Assembly: GCF_036010325.1 (NCBI RefSeq)
Contig: NZ_CP108549.1
Span: forward strand, 2,604,001-2,668,000
Reading direction: 5' to 3'
DNA from: Streptomyces sp. NBC_01210
Lineage (GTDB): Bacteria; Actinomycetota; Actinomycetes; Streptomycetales; Streptomycetaceae
DNA length: 64,000 nucleotides
Position numbers and translations under genes: made by a program. A model generated the notes under the pieces. The model made no database searches, was not told the origin of the DNA, and saw only the letters and a program-made list of their open reading frames with translations. Of the stretch, positions 28,287 through 37,623 are shown one piece after another (positions within the stretch are counted from its first letter, which is position 1; each line of letters opens with the position of its first letter).

Positions 28287-28738
28287 GTGGTCACTGCCTT
28301 GCGCTGAAAGGACGCCCAGACTCGTTTGCCGGGGCCTTGGCGGGTTGTGACTCCCCAGTCGTCGGCGATGGCGGACACGAGAAACAGCCCGCGGCCCTCT
28401 TCGCTGGATTCCGGCGCCTCACGCTGCCTGGGGGTGCCGCCGCCGCTGTCGTGCACCTCGACGAGCAGCTGCGCGTCGTGGAGTTCGAGGCGGACGAGGA
28501 TCAGGTGGCCAGCGGGCGCCCCGTGTCGCAGAGCGTTGGTCACCAGCTCGGACACGCACAGCCGGACGTCGTCGAGGCGTTCGGTGAGATCCCACTGGGA
28601 AAGGGTCTCGGCGACGAACTCACGGGCGTTGCGTGCGGTGGGCCTGCGCCTGGCGAAGAGCATCGTGCGGTTCTCGACGCCGCCTGGGGCGTCGTCAGGC
28701 TGGGTCGTCTTCGGCTCATTGCGCGTTCTGGTGGACAT
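28280..28738 (-). CDS. Anti-sigma-factor-type histidine-kinase-like ATPase
   Basis: This ~152-aa stand-alone HATPase_c domain is of the RsbW/SpoIIAB type common in Streptomyces. The N-box is CVSELVTNALRHG, the G1 box VHDSGGG and the G2-like motif GRGLFLVSAIADDWG. Such proteins bind sigma factors or anti-anti-sigma proteins, although many Streptomyces members have no known partner. The ATG at 28738 sits inside a perfect 20-bp palindrome; a GTG two codons upstream is also in frame. It is the first gene of the leftward operon. Confidence 0.85.
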   Translation of the reverse strand: MSTRTRNEPKTTQPDDAPGGVENRTMLFARRRPTARNAREFVAETLSQWDLTERLDDVRLCVSELVTNALRHGAPAGHLILVRLELHDAQLLVEVHDSGGGTPRQREAPESSEEGRGLFLVSAIADDWGVTTRQGPGKRVWASFQRKAVTTC

Positions 28739-28747
28739 GTCCACCAG
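28728..28747. promoter_or_regulatory. Perfect 20-bp palindrome in divergent promoter region
   Basis: CTGGTGGACATGTCCACCAG is identical to its reverse complement and covers the start codon of the anti-sigma-type gene, 96 bases before the divergent XRE regulator. It is a strong operator candidate for that regulator. Confidence 0.65.
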
Positions 28748-28842
28748 CCAACCGCTGTAGCTCGTTCGGGTCGGGAGCCAGCGTGGCGTCCATGCCGGGG
28801 GCCACTATGGGGGCCAGAGTCCACATGCTCCGGGGAGATGGG

Positions 28843-30177
28843 ATGGGCGACACGGGTATCGGTGCCTTGCTCGTTCGGCTGCGCACTGGGCGTGGCTGGA
28901 CCCAGCAGCGGGTCGCCGACGAGTACAACGCCCTGGACGGTCGTGCCGCCAAGACCGGTAAGGAGATCGGGCGTTACGAGCGTGAGGTGCGCATCCCGGT
29001 CCCGTACACGCGGAAGTATCTGGCGAGGGTATTCGACGTTGATGTCGCTGTGCTCGACCGCGCTGTCGCTCTCAGCAAGCAGCTCCGTGGTGATGCAGAT
29101 CCTCGGGAGGGATCGGCAGACCTAGCGGGTCAGAAGTCGGCCCCGCGCTCCGTGGCTGGTTCGGTGTTGGCGGACGCGTTGCTGTCGGCCGACTTCGCCA
29201 GGTTCATCGCCCAGCGCAATGCCGACGAGTTCGTCGTCGAGCAGTTGGAAGCCGACGTCGCACGGCTCGCGCGTTCGTATGTGAGCCACCCTTTGCTTGA
29301 GCTCTACGTCGAGATCAGACAGCTGCGAGATGGAGTGTTCGGTCTTCTGCGGGGACGTCAACGACCCCGTCAGGCCCGTGACTTGTACGTCTCGGCGTCG
29401 CGGCTGTGCGGACTGTCCGCGCATGTCTGCCTCGATCTGGGCCACTACGACTCCGCAGCGACGCATGCCCGAACGGCTCGTGCGTGCGCCGAGGCGGCCG
29501 GGCACGAGGGGCTACTGGCCTGGGTGCGGGCCGTGGAGTCGCTGATCGCCTACTGGACGGGGCGGTACGAGCAGGCGGCGCGGCTGGCCCAGGCCGGACG
29601 TCACCATCGGGCGGGGGGCAGCATTGGGGCCCGGCTGGCGAGCCTGGAGGCACGGGCGCTCGCGATTGCGGGCGACAGCGCGGGAGCGGCAGCCGCCCTG
29701 GTGGATGCCGAGCGCTCCCGCGAGACGATGGCCGGGCACGACGACGTACCCGGGATCTTCGCCTTCCCGGCCGCCAAGCAGCACGCGTACGCCGGCACGA
29801 CCCACCTCGCGATCGGTGGGCGCGACCACGTCCAACAAGCCATCGCCAGTGCGGACACGGCAGTCCGGCTCTACCGCAGTGCCGAGCACGACGACCAGTC
29901 GGTCGGCGATCTGTTCGCCGCCCATGTCGACCTCGCTCGCGGCCACCTGCTCCTGACGGACATCGACGGCGCCGAGGCGATGCTCGGCTTCGTACTCGAG
30001 GCACCGCCGGAACGCGTGTCGGCGAGCATCGTACGGAGGCTTGTTGATCTCGGCCGGGAGTTGGGCGGTCCGCAGTACGGTGGAGCGGCGCAGGCGAACC
30101 AACTGCGCGAACGCCTTCAGCACACGGCCGTCCTCGCGGCCTCTCCCGCCGCCCGTCCTCCGGAGCTGCCGACGTGA
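28843..30177 (+). CDS. XRE-family regulator with TPR-like C-terminal domain
   Basis: This 444-aa protein has an N-terminal XRE helix-turn-helix (residues about 5-70: IGALLVRLRTGRGWTQQRVADEYNAL partly, IGRYEREVRIP). From about residue 160 a helical repeat region contains Ala-rich TPR-like pairs (ARACAEAAGHEGLLAWVRAVE). Streptomyces XRE-TPR proteins can be quorum- or peptide-responsive regulators. The ATG at 28843 follows GGGGAG. The gene is divergent from the anti-sigma/aaRS-like operon and overlaps the downstream methyltransferase by GTGA. Confidence 0.8.
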   Translation: MGDTGIGALLVRLRTGRGWTQQRVADEYNALDGRAAKTGKEIGRYEREVRIPVPYTRKYLARVFDVDVAVLDRAVALSKQLRGDADPREGSADLAGQKSAPRSVAGSVLADALLSADFARFIAQRNADEFVVEQLEADVARLARSYVSHPLLELYVEIRQLRDGVFGLLRGRQRPRQARDLYVSASRLCGLSAHVCLDLGHYDSAATHARTARACAEAAGHEGLLAWVRAVESLIAYWTGRYEQAARLAQAGRHHRAGGSIGARLASLEARALAIAGDSAGAAAALVDAERSRETMAGHDDVPGIFAFPAAKQHAYAGTTHLAIGGRDHVQQAIASADTAVRLYRSAEHDDQSVGDLFAAHVDLARGHLLLTDIDGAEAMLGFVLEAPPERVSASIVRRLVDLGRELGGPQYGGAAQANQLRERLQHTAVLAASPAARPPELPT

Positions 30178-30992
30178 CCGACCTCTCCGCCGCCCACGAC
30201 GCCGCCGTGACCGACCGCGGCCGCCTGGCCGGGAGCGCCTACAACGGCGACCGCGACCTCGCCGCCCGCCAGTCGCTCTACCAATGGCAGACGCCCCGCT
30301 ACGACCTGCCCGGCCTCGTCACCGAGCAGCTGAGCGCGGTACGCGGGTGTGTGGTCGATGCTGGCTGCGGGAACGGCAAGTTCATCAAGCGGTTGCGCCA
30401 GGACCGGCCCGACTTGAACCTGCTTGGCCTCGACATCGCTCCCGGCATCCTGGCGGATGTCCCTGGTCCGGTCGCCGTGGCGGACGTGGCCCGGCTCCCG
30501 CTGGCGACGGCGAGCGTCGACGCCGCCCTGGCGCTGCACATGCTCTACCACACCCCGGACATCGCCCAGGCGGTCGCCGAGCTCTCCCGAGTCGTGACCC
30601 ACAACGGACTGGTCATCGTCTCCACCAACTCCGACCGGGACAAGGCCGAGCTGGACGAGCTGTGGGTGCGAGCCGCCGGCGACGTACTCGGCACCGGACG
30701 CGGCCCGGCCCGCATCTCGCTCAGCGCCCGCTTCTCCCTGGAGAAGGCTCCGGCCTTCCTGGGCGAGGAGTTCGGCCTCGTCGAGAAGATCAAGCTGCCC
30801 GGCATTATCACGGTTCGCGATCCGGAGCCGGTGGTCGCACACATGGGCTCGTACCAGGCGTGGGCGGACCAGCACGATGTGCCCTTTGAGGCGACCATCG
30901 AGCGGTCCCGCGCCATCCTTGTCGATCACATCACCCGGCACGGAGCATTCGAGATTACCTGCCTGGGCGGAATTCTCATCTGCCGACGCTGA
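30174..30992 (+). CDS. Class I SAM-dependent methyltransferase
   Basis: This 272-aa protein has SAM motif I as VVDAGCGNGKFI, acidic motif GLDIAPG and post-motifs VDAALALHMLYHT, the layout of UbiE/Methyltransf_11 small-molecule methyltransferases. The GTG start overlaps the regulator stop (GTGA), so it is translationally coupled. Its substrate is unknown; adjacency to the aaRS-like/ASCH operon raises the possibility of a related pathway, but it is on the opposite strand. Confidence 0.85.
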   Translation: MTDLSAAHDAAVTDRGRLAGSAYNGDRDLAARQSLYQWQTPRYDLPGLVTEQLSAVRGCVVDAGCGNGKFIKRLRQDRPDLNLLGLDIAPGILADVPGPVAVADVARLPLATASVDAALALHMLYHTPDIAQAVAELSRVVTHNGLVIVSTNSDRDKAELDELWVRAAGDVLGTGRGPARISLSARFSLEKAPAFLGEEFGLVEKIKLPGIITVRDPEPVVAHMGSYQAWADQHDVPFEATIERSRAILVDHITRHGAFEITCLGGILICRR

Positions 30993-31368
30993 CAAGGCGA
31001 TGTCCAGTACCGGCACCGGTCAGCCGAGGTGCCATCCTGGCGGCAAAGCACGCTGCTGTCTCCTGCGCGGGGTGCATCCACGCAGCCCCCTCAATCTGTT
31101 GATCAGGGGCGGCCTACTCGGCGATCAGCTGCCTGTGGGCTTCACCAGCAGCCAATAGCAGACCCGGTCGGAGTCGGTGACGGAGTTCCGGCACTCTGCC
31201 AGCGACGGTTCATGTCTCGCTGGCGTCACGGGCAGTGTCTCGTTTCACGGCGCCAAGAACGGTAGCAGCGTGAGGCATGTCACTCTCAGGGGGCCGTGGT
31301 TGTGCACGGCGTCCAAGCCGGATGGTTGCCCTATCGCTCATATCTCCGCCCCCATCCGCAGACGACTC
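30993..31368. other. Gene-free stretch between convergent genes
   Basis: No convincing coding frame, RNA gene or repeat was found in these 376 bases. Codon bias is weak in all frames; it may hold decayed sequence. Confidence 0.4.
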
Positions 31369-31965
31369 CTACTGCTCGTACGCCCACGCACGGCCAGTCT
31401 GGCGGTATTCCTCCACGGGGATCGGCTCGACGCCGGTCCTCATGCGGGCGGTGTACAGCAGGCCGTCGAGGTGGTCAATCTCGTGATGGATGAGGCGGGC
31501 GAGGCCGCGTTCGTACATGGTGGTCACGGCCTCGCCGGTCAGGGCCGTGGTCACCACCGTGAGGGTCAAGGGGCGGGGGACAAGGCCGCGGACGTCGAAG
31601 AAGCTGAGGCAGCCCTCGTACTGCTCGTCCGCCTCGTCGGAGCGGGTGGTGATCTTCGGGTTGAGCAGGATGATGGCGGGGGCGTCGCCGGGTGGCTGGA
31701 CGACGGCGGCGGTTCGTCCGATGCCGATCTGCGGTGCCGCGATGCCCATGCCCTTGCCCTTGCCCTTGCCCTTGCCCTTGCCCTTGGCGAAGGGGTGGAC
31801 CTCTCCGATTCGTTCCATGGCGGCGAACAGTTCGTCTGTGAGGCACTCGGCTTCGTCGCGCTCGGCGGGTAGATCGAAGGCGCGGGCCGGTTCGGCGAGG
31901 ATGCCGGCGCCGTGCTGGACGACTCCGAGGTCTCGCATTCTCTGGCTGGGCCGCACGTCAATCAC
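31369..31965 (-). CDS. def: Peptide deformylase with (Lys-Gly)n insertion
   Basis: This 198-aa metallo-enzyme removes the N-formyl group from new proteins. All three motifs are intact: GMGIAAPQ (motif I, GxGxAAxQ), EGCLSF with the metal-ligand Cys (motif II) and HEIDHLDG (motif III, HExxH). Immediately before motif I a Lys-Gly repeat (KGKGKGKGKGKG) is encoded by six copies of a hexanucleotide. The GTG at 31965 follows AAGGGGAG and overlaps the stop of the decayed XRE gene as GTGA. It is likely an accessory deformylase rather than the only one in the genome. Confidence 0.92.
   Translation of the reverse strand: MIDVRPSQRMRDLGVVQHGAGILAEPARAFDLPAERDEAECLTDELFAAMERIGEVHPFAKGKGKGKGKGKGMGIAAPQIGIGRTAAVVQPPGDAPAIILLNPKITTRSDEADEQYEGCLSFFDVRGLVPRPLTLTVVTTALTGEAVTTMYERGLARLIHHEIDHLDGLLYTARMRTGVEPIPVEEYRQTGRAWAYEQ
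31751..31786. repeat. Hexanucleotide microsatellite inside def
   Basis: Six uninterrupted copies of CCCTTG (AAGGGC-type on the coding strand) encode the Lys-Gly run next to deformylase motif I. Gain or loss of units keeps the frame. Confidence 0.92.
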
Positions 31966-32290
31966 CTGAACTCCCCTTGATCTGTGTCGCGTCCGGACCG
32001 TGCCCGAAGCCGCCACTCCAGACGGTACCGAGCGTGAAGGGCGGGCGTGGTCGTGATCCACGTGAATTGCCGGAGCTCGCCGTCGTCGCTGCGGACGGGA
32101 GGCGTCCGCAGCGGGGAGGCTTCGTCGATCATGGAGGTCTCGGTGCCCCACACGACGGGGTCGAGGACGGCCGGGAAGGCGAGTTGGACTTCGAGTTGTT
32201 CGGTGGGCAGGCGGACGGCCCGCTGGAACCAGTTGCCCCATTCGGAGCGCGGAGGACTGCGTGGACCCGGAGGAGGCCCTACGATGCCGC
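31962..32290 (-). pseudogene. C-terminal remnant of an XRE-family regulator
   Basis: The last ~105 codons before the deformylase read as a coherent protein (SEWGNWFQRAVRLPTEQLEV in part, FPAVLDPVVWGTETSM, ALHARYRLEWRLRARS). I associate this with the C-terminal domain of Streptomyces helix-turn-helix proteins that precede def genes. Upstream of about 32290 the frame stays open to 32471 but is not protein-like and no HTH is present, so the N-terminus has been lost. The stop TGA overlaps the deformylase GTG, preserving the original operon junction. Confidence 0.6.
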
Positions 32291-33409
<1,119 letters not shown>

Positions 33410-33477
33410 CGCCGGTCAGTGTCGAGCAGTTGAGCACCATCGCGTTGGATTGAGTGTGCATCGCCACGCCAATCCCT

Positions 33478-33537
33478 GACGCGCTGTCAGCAACAGCAGC
33501 GAGGGCTGCTACCCCGGATTCCCCGGTAGCAGCCCTC
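33478..33537. repeat. Dispersed hairpin repeat, copy B (terminator-like)
   Basis: This matches the copy near 24121: the small CTGAC-N5-GTCAG inverted repeat, a shared CAGCGAGGGC, then a stem GAGGGCTGCTACC (33501-33513) with GGTAGCAGCCCTC (33525-33537). The stem differs from copy A by compensating bases, keeping the pairing. It lies 68 bases after the protease stop. Confidence 0.65.
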
Positions 33538-33544
33538 ACCGCTG

Positions 33545-33814
33545 TCACGCGGCTGCCACCCGATCATCTCCTCCCCTTCGGAGGAGTACGGCCGACAGCC
33601 ATTTTCGGTGAACGCCAGAAGAAGGCCCAGCTGCAGGAGGCCAGGACGTTGCTGACGCTGTCACTGAGTTGTGATGCGGACGACGGTTGACGGTCGAGAG
33701 CTCCGTGGGGTGCCTCGGCGTGTACGGGGTGATGCGCTGGTGGCGGCTGCCTTCGAGGGCTGCGCCGAGTCGGCGGCGCCCTTCCGGGGTGAGAGGGGCG
33801 TTGCGGTGAGTCAT
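33545..33814 (-). pseudogene. Possible truncated IS481-type transposase start
   Basis: An 89-codon frame begins MTHRNAPLTPEGRRRL, close to the first residues of IS481-family transposases, then diverges into unrelated His/Pro/Ser-rich sequence. Its ATG overlaps the MFS stop as ATGA. No inverted repeats or catalytic DDE part remain. The match is only about 16 residues, so this is tentative. Confidence 0.35.
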
Positions 33815-35058
33815 GCGACCCGGACGTCTTCGGCCGACGCGGCGGGCTCAGGGGCGGACAAATGTATCCGTTTGGGCAGCAAGAGCGGGGTGGCGAGCAG
33901 GAGAACGCCGGACATGGTGATCGCGGCGAGCGGGCTGGTGAGTGTGGCGAGAATGCCCCAGATCACCATCAGGGCAGCTTGTAGGAGTTTGCTGATGGCA
34001 CTCCATGTACTGAGGATTTGGGCGGTGTGATCCGCGGGAGTCCGTTGCAGGCGTTCTGTTGCGTAGATCGGATTGAAGATGCCCATACAGGTGATCAGCA
34101 GGCCCTCGACGATGATCACGGTGAGGAGTCCGGGGATGCCGGGATGGACGAACGTGAGACCGAGTGGGAACAGCGATCGCAGCCAGCCGGAGACGATCAG
34201 GACCCGTTGCCGGCCGTAGCGGGTCACGAGGCCTGCGGAGAGGCGGGCGCCCACAAAGCCGCCGAGTGCCGGGATGCCGAAGGCAAGACCGTATTGCCAG
34301 GCCGGGAAGTGGTACTGGCCCAGCAGGAGGACGGACAGGAGCGGGACGGTGGCCATGATCAGGCCGCCGACCAGGATTGAGTTGAGGAACAGGCGCCTCA
34401 GTGCGCGGTCACGGAGGATGAACCGCCAGCCACCGAGAAGGTCGGCTCCGCGCAACCTGGTGGCGCGGTCGCGGGGTGCCGCGACGTCGCCTCCGCGGAT
34501 GCGGAGGACCCCGAGCGCGGACAGCAGGTAGCTGAGGGCGTCGGCCATGACAGTGATGACCGGGCCGAGCAACCCTATGAGTGCACCACCGAGGGGTGGG
34601 CCCGCCGCGGTCGCCACCCAGCTCGTGCCCTCGAATCTCCCGTTCGCCACAAGGAGGTGATCGCTACGCACGAGATACTTCAGATACGCGCCGGATGCGG
34701 CGGTGAAGGCGATGCTCGCGGTCCCGGAGATGACCGATACGACCAGCAGTTGGCCGTATGAAAGCAAGCCGAGTACGTACGCGATCGGGACACTTGCCAT
34801 CGCGACGAACCGGATCAGGTCCATCGCGATCATCACCGGACGCTTGGCCCGGTGCTCAACCCACGGCCCGAGCGAGAACGCAACAATCGCCGCGACGGCA
34901 AGCCCGGCCGCCTCCAGGAGCGACACGGCGAATGCCGGCGAGTGCAGCACTCGCACCGCGATCAGCGGGAACGCGCCGAAGGCAATCCACGTACCGTATG
35001 TACCGACGGCGTAGGCCGACCACAGCCAACCGAAACTGCGCCCCAACTGCACGCGCAT
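33811..35058 (-). CDS. MFS transporter (MFS_3/enterobactin-exporter-like)
   Basis: This 415-aa inner-membrane protein has about 10-12 hydrophobic helices. An MFS loop is visible between helices (WVEHRAKRPVMIAMDLIRF), and the second half starts near DRALRRLFLNSILVGG. This class usually exports small molecules. The ATG at 35058 follows GAGGGAG; a further in-frame start 14 codons upstream is less likely. It is divergent from the LysR gene, the common arrangement for a regulated exporter. Confidence 0.88.
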   Translation of the reverse strand: MRVQLGRSFGWLWSAYAVGTYGTWIAFGAFPLIAVRVLHSPAFAVSLLEAAGLAVAAIVAFSLGPWVEHRAKRPVMIAMDLIRFVAMASVPIAYVLGLLSYGQLLVVSVISGTASIAFTAASGAYLKYLVRSDHLLVANGRFEGTSWVATAAGPPLGGALIGLLGPVITVMADALSYLLSALGVLRIRGGDVAAPRDRATRLRGADLLGGWRFILRDRALRRLFLNSILVGGLIMATVPLLSVLLLGQYHFPAWQYGLAFGIPALGGFVGARLSAGLVTRYGRQRVLIVSGWLRSLFPLGLTFVHPGIPGLLTVIIVEGLLITCMGIFNPIYATERLQRTPADHTAQILSTWSAISKLLQAALMVIWGILATLTSPLAAITMSGVLLLATPLLLPKRIHLSAPEPAASAEDVRVA

Positions 35059-35181
35059 GCGACTCCCTCGCGACAACCGATGTTCGGGTCTCTGCATCAC
35101 ACCGGCCGCACCGTCGCGGGATCAAACAACCGGCTCCCGGGCGAGCCACAACCATCAGTTGGGCGCGTTTATGCTGGATCA
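35059..35181. promoter_or_regulatory. Divergent MFS/LysR promoter region
   Basis: These 123 bases separate two divergent genes and should hold both promoters and the LysR site. I see no clean T-N11-A palindrome. Confidence 0.4.
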
Positions 35182-36186
35182 ATGGAGACCGAGGCGGTGC
35201 GATCGTTCGTCCGCGCGGCCGAACTCGGACAGCTGCGACACGCGGCCGACGAGCTCGGCGTAACGCAACAGGCCGTGTCGAAGCGGATCGCAACCCTTGA
35301 GCGCGAACTCGACGTCCGGTTGTTCACCCGCACCGCCCGAGGGGTCGAGCTGACACTCGACGGCCAAGCTTTCCTCCCGCACGCCCGGAACATCATCACG
35401 GGTGTCGATCGCGCCATCACCGCGATCAGACCGGGCTCGCGGGCCCTTCGGATCGACGTGCTCGGCCTGAGATCCGCGCAGGCCGTCGTCCTGCACGACT
35501 ATTGGCGGTCGCATCCCGAAACCGACCTCGACGTGGTGACCCTCAGGGTCAACGACCCGCGTGTGGCGGTCACCGCCGTCCAAGCAGGCGATATCGACGC
35601 CTCGTTCCGCTCGGTCACCGACCCGGCCACACTGCCGCGCGACGTGCAGATGATCCACGCGTTCGACTCCCCGCTGGAACTCCTCGTCGGCCCGAGGCAC
35701 CCGCTCGCCTCCGCACGAACACTGACACCATCCCAGCTGCGCCGGCACCGGATCTGGGTGCCGGGTATCGCGCCGCGAAGCGAATGGGCAGAGTTCTACG
35801 ATCAGCTCGCCACCGACTTCGACCTCCGGATCGACGCCGCGGGCCCGAACTTCGGCAACGAGGTACTCCTCGACATCCTCGCGGACTCCGCAGACGTGGC
35901 AACCCTCGTAGGCTCGCGCGACCGGTACATCTGGCCGACGAACCACGACCTACGGCGCATCCCGATCGTGAATCCGACGCTCGCATACCCGCTCTCGCTC
36001 ATCTTCCCCCGAGCGAATCCACACCCAGGACTCCGGGCAATCATCAACCACTTCGGAAGCCTGGCACCGCTCCCCGAGACAGCCTGGCTCCCATCCTGGG
36101 CAACGACACCACGCCGCAGCGACGGGAGCATCGAACACACCCGACGCCAACGGTCGCTTCCAGCAGCACACTGCCGACACGACTAG
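35182..36186 (+). CDS. LysR-family transcriptional regulator
   Basis: This 334-aa protein has an N-terminal winged HTH (residues 1-60: METEAVRSFVRAAELGQLRHA, quoted in part; VTQQAVSKRIATLEREL) and a periplasmic-binding-like effector domain (about 90-300). The C-terminal ~30 residues (TPRRSDGSIEHTRRQR) are polar and may be a non-conserved extension. It is divergent from the MFS exporter, which it probably controls in response to the exported ligand (inference). Confidence 0.88.
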   Translation: METEAVRSFVRAAELGQLRHAADELGVTQQAVSKRIATLERELDVRLFTRTARGVELTLDGQAFLPHARNIITGVDRAITAIRPGSRALRIDVLGLRSAQAVVLHDYWRSHPETDLDVVTLRVNDPRVAVTAVQAGDIDASFRSVTDPATLPRDVQMIHAFDSPLELLVGPRHPLASARTLTPSQLRRHRIWVPGIAPRSEWAEFYDQLATDFDLRIDAAGPNFGNEVLLDILADSADVATLVGSRDRYIWPTNHDLRRIPIVNPTLAYPLSLIFPRANPHPGLRAIINHFGSLAPLPETAWLPSWATTPRRSDGSIEHTRRQRSLPAAHCRHD

Positions 36187-36651
36187 CCGAACGCACCCGT
36201 AGCCAAGGTGACTCGACCGGCCGCTGCCAACAACGTCATGGCCGGCAACACCCAGCGGTTGAGGCGCTGCGCCAACGTGCGCTCATGGATCACCGGGAAC
36301 GACGCCACAGCCCGAGGCCTCGCCAGGCGTGGCGCGCTCCACGTCGCGGATCAGGCGGCCCGGGCCGGGACCCAGGCCTGCACCGCCTCGACCTCACCAA
36401 CGTCTGAGGGTGGGGGCGATCGGTCGGTGCGGCAAGCCGTCGTGCCGGCCCGCTGAACCCCATGTTCGACTGCCGGGGCTGGTGGGCTACTCACCTGGAT
36501 CTGAGTAGCCACCCCCACGCGCCGCGTGTCCCCAGCCCTCTAACCTCCGCACTATGAGTTCCGTTCAGCCTGCCACCTGCACCTTCCGTCCCGCTTCGAT
36601 GTGGCGCGTCTCTCGCGTGGCGGCCACTACGGCCGGCGTGGGGGCCGACGG
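36187..36651. other. Non-coding or decayed stretch
   Basis: These 465 bases have no convincing gene. A hairpin GGCTACTCA/TGAGTAGCC lies at 36485-36510. Short frames here show no family resemblance. Confidence 0.4.
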
Positions 36652-37230
36652 ATGCTGAAGAAGCACCCCGTTCGTTCGATTCTGTGGCTCATCGGCATCC
36701 TGCTCGTCGTGGCCGTGACCGTGGCCGTGACCGTGACCTGCTACCGCGTGTGGAACGGGGAGCCATATCCGGCGAGCGACCCTGACCAGGTCGCCACTCG
36801 GCTGAAGCAGGAAGCCCAGCGGGTGTACGACGAGGTGGCCCTGCCCGGGCCGCCCGACGTGAGCTCCCGCGTGGAAACGGGCACCTGCTACTACCGCGGG
36901 CTGCGGTCCATCGCCCACATGGACGAAGGCCGCAGCGACGTGCGCAGCTTCGGACTCGAATGGCGTGTGACGGACGTCCCAAGGAACATCGCCCGCAGCG
37001 GTCAGGAGCGCGTACGCCGACGGCTGGAGCAGGAGGGCTGGAAGCTCACCAGCGAGAACGTCTCCGACCTGGGCTTCAGGTTCGAGCGCCCAGACACCGA
37101 CGACATGGTCGATGTGGACTGGTATCAGCCCACCGGGACGCTCACCGTCAGCGTTTACGCCCCGTGCGGGAAGCTCCCGGACGGCTTCGACGAGTACGAA
37201 TGGCCGGAGTCCGAGTGGAGCCCCAAGTGA
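36652..37230 (+). CDS. Single-pass membrane-anchored hypothetical protein
   Basis: This 192-aa protein has a basic N-terminus, one membrane helix (about residues 8-30, SILWLIGILLVVAVTVAVTV) and an extracytoplasmic domain with Cys residues (ETGTCYYRG, YAPCGKLP) that could form a disulfide. No family is recognised, though similar small membrane proteins are frequent in Streptomyces. The frame extends upstream to a GTG at 36601; the ATG at 36652 with GGGGG upstream puts the helix at the N-terminus. The stop overlaps the next gene by GTGA. Confidence 0.65.
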   Translation: MLKKHPVRSILWLIGILLVVAVTVAVTVTCYRVWNGEPYPASDPDQVATRLKQEAQRVYDEVALPGPPDVSSRVETGTCYYRGLRSIAHMDEGRSDVRSFGLEWRVTDVPRNIARSGQERVRRRLEQEGWKLTSENVSDLGFRFERPDTDDMVDVDWYQPTGTLTVSVYAPCGKLPDGFDEYEWPESEWSPK

Positions 37231-37433
37231 CGGCCCCGCAGGGGCGCACCGGCACCTGCTCGCTGCTCCTGGGCGTCGGCGCCGTGGCCATGTTCGGATG
37301 CCCTTGGCTGCCGTCCGCCGTCTCGTCGTGGATCCGGATCTTCCCCGTTTACCTGATCGTGCCTGTCGGGATCTGTGCGGTCGTCTCTGGCGTGGGGGCT
37401 CTGCGCGACATGCGGGGGGGAGGAGGGGGCTGA
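37227..37433 (+). CDS. Small two-helix membrane protein
   Basis: This 68-aa protein has two predicted membrane segments (LLLGVGAVAMFGCPWLPSAV and IFPVYLIVPVGICAVVSGVG) and a Gly-rich tail. The GTG start overlaps the upstream membrane-protein stop, so the two are translationally coupled and may form a pair. The function is unknown. Confidence 0.6.
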   Translation: MTAPQGRTGTCSLLLGVGAVAMFGCPWLPSAVSSWIRIFPVYLIVPVGICAVVSGVGALRDMRGGGGG

Positions 37434-37623
37434 CCGCCACCGCGCGCGGGCCGGAATTGTTCTCGATAACTGAGCGGAGAAACCTGAGTGATCCGAAGCC
37501 CGGACCCACGGCGGCGGGGCCGGGATGTCCGGGGCGGTGAAGGGTCTCTGGCAGTGATCGTGGATGGGCCGCGTTCTCGAATCCGGATGCGCCAGGATCA
37601 CTCATCTGCGATAGTCGCGCGCT

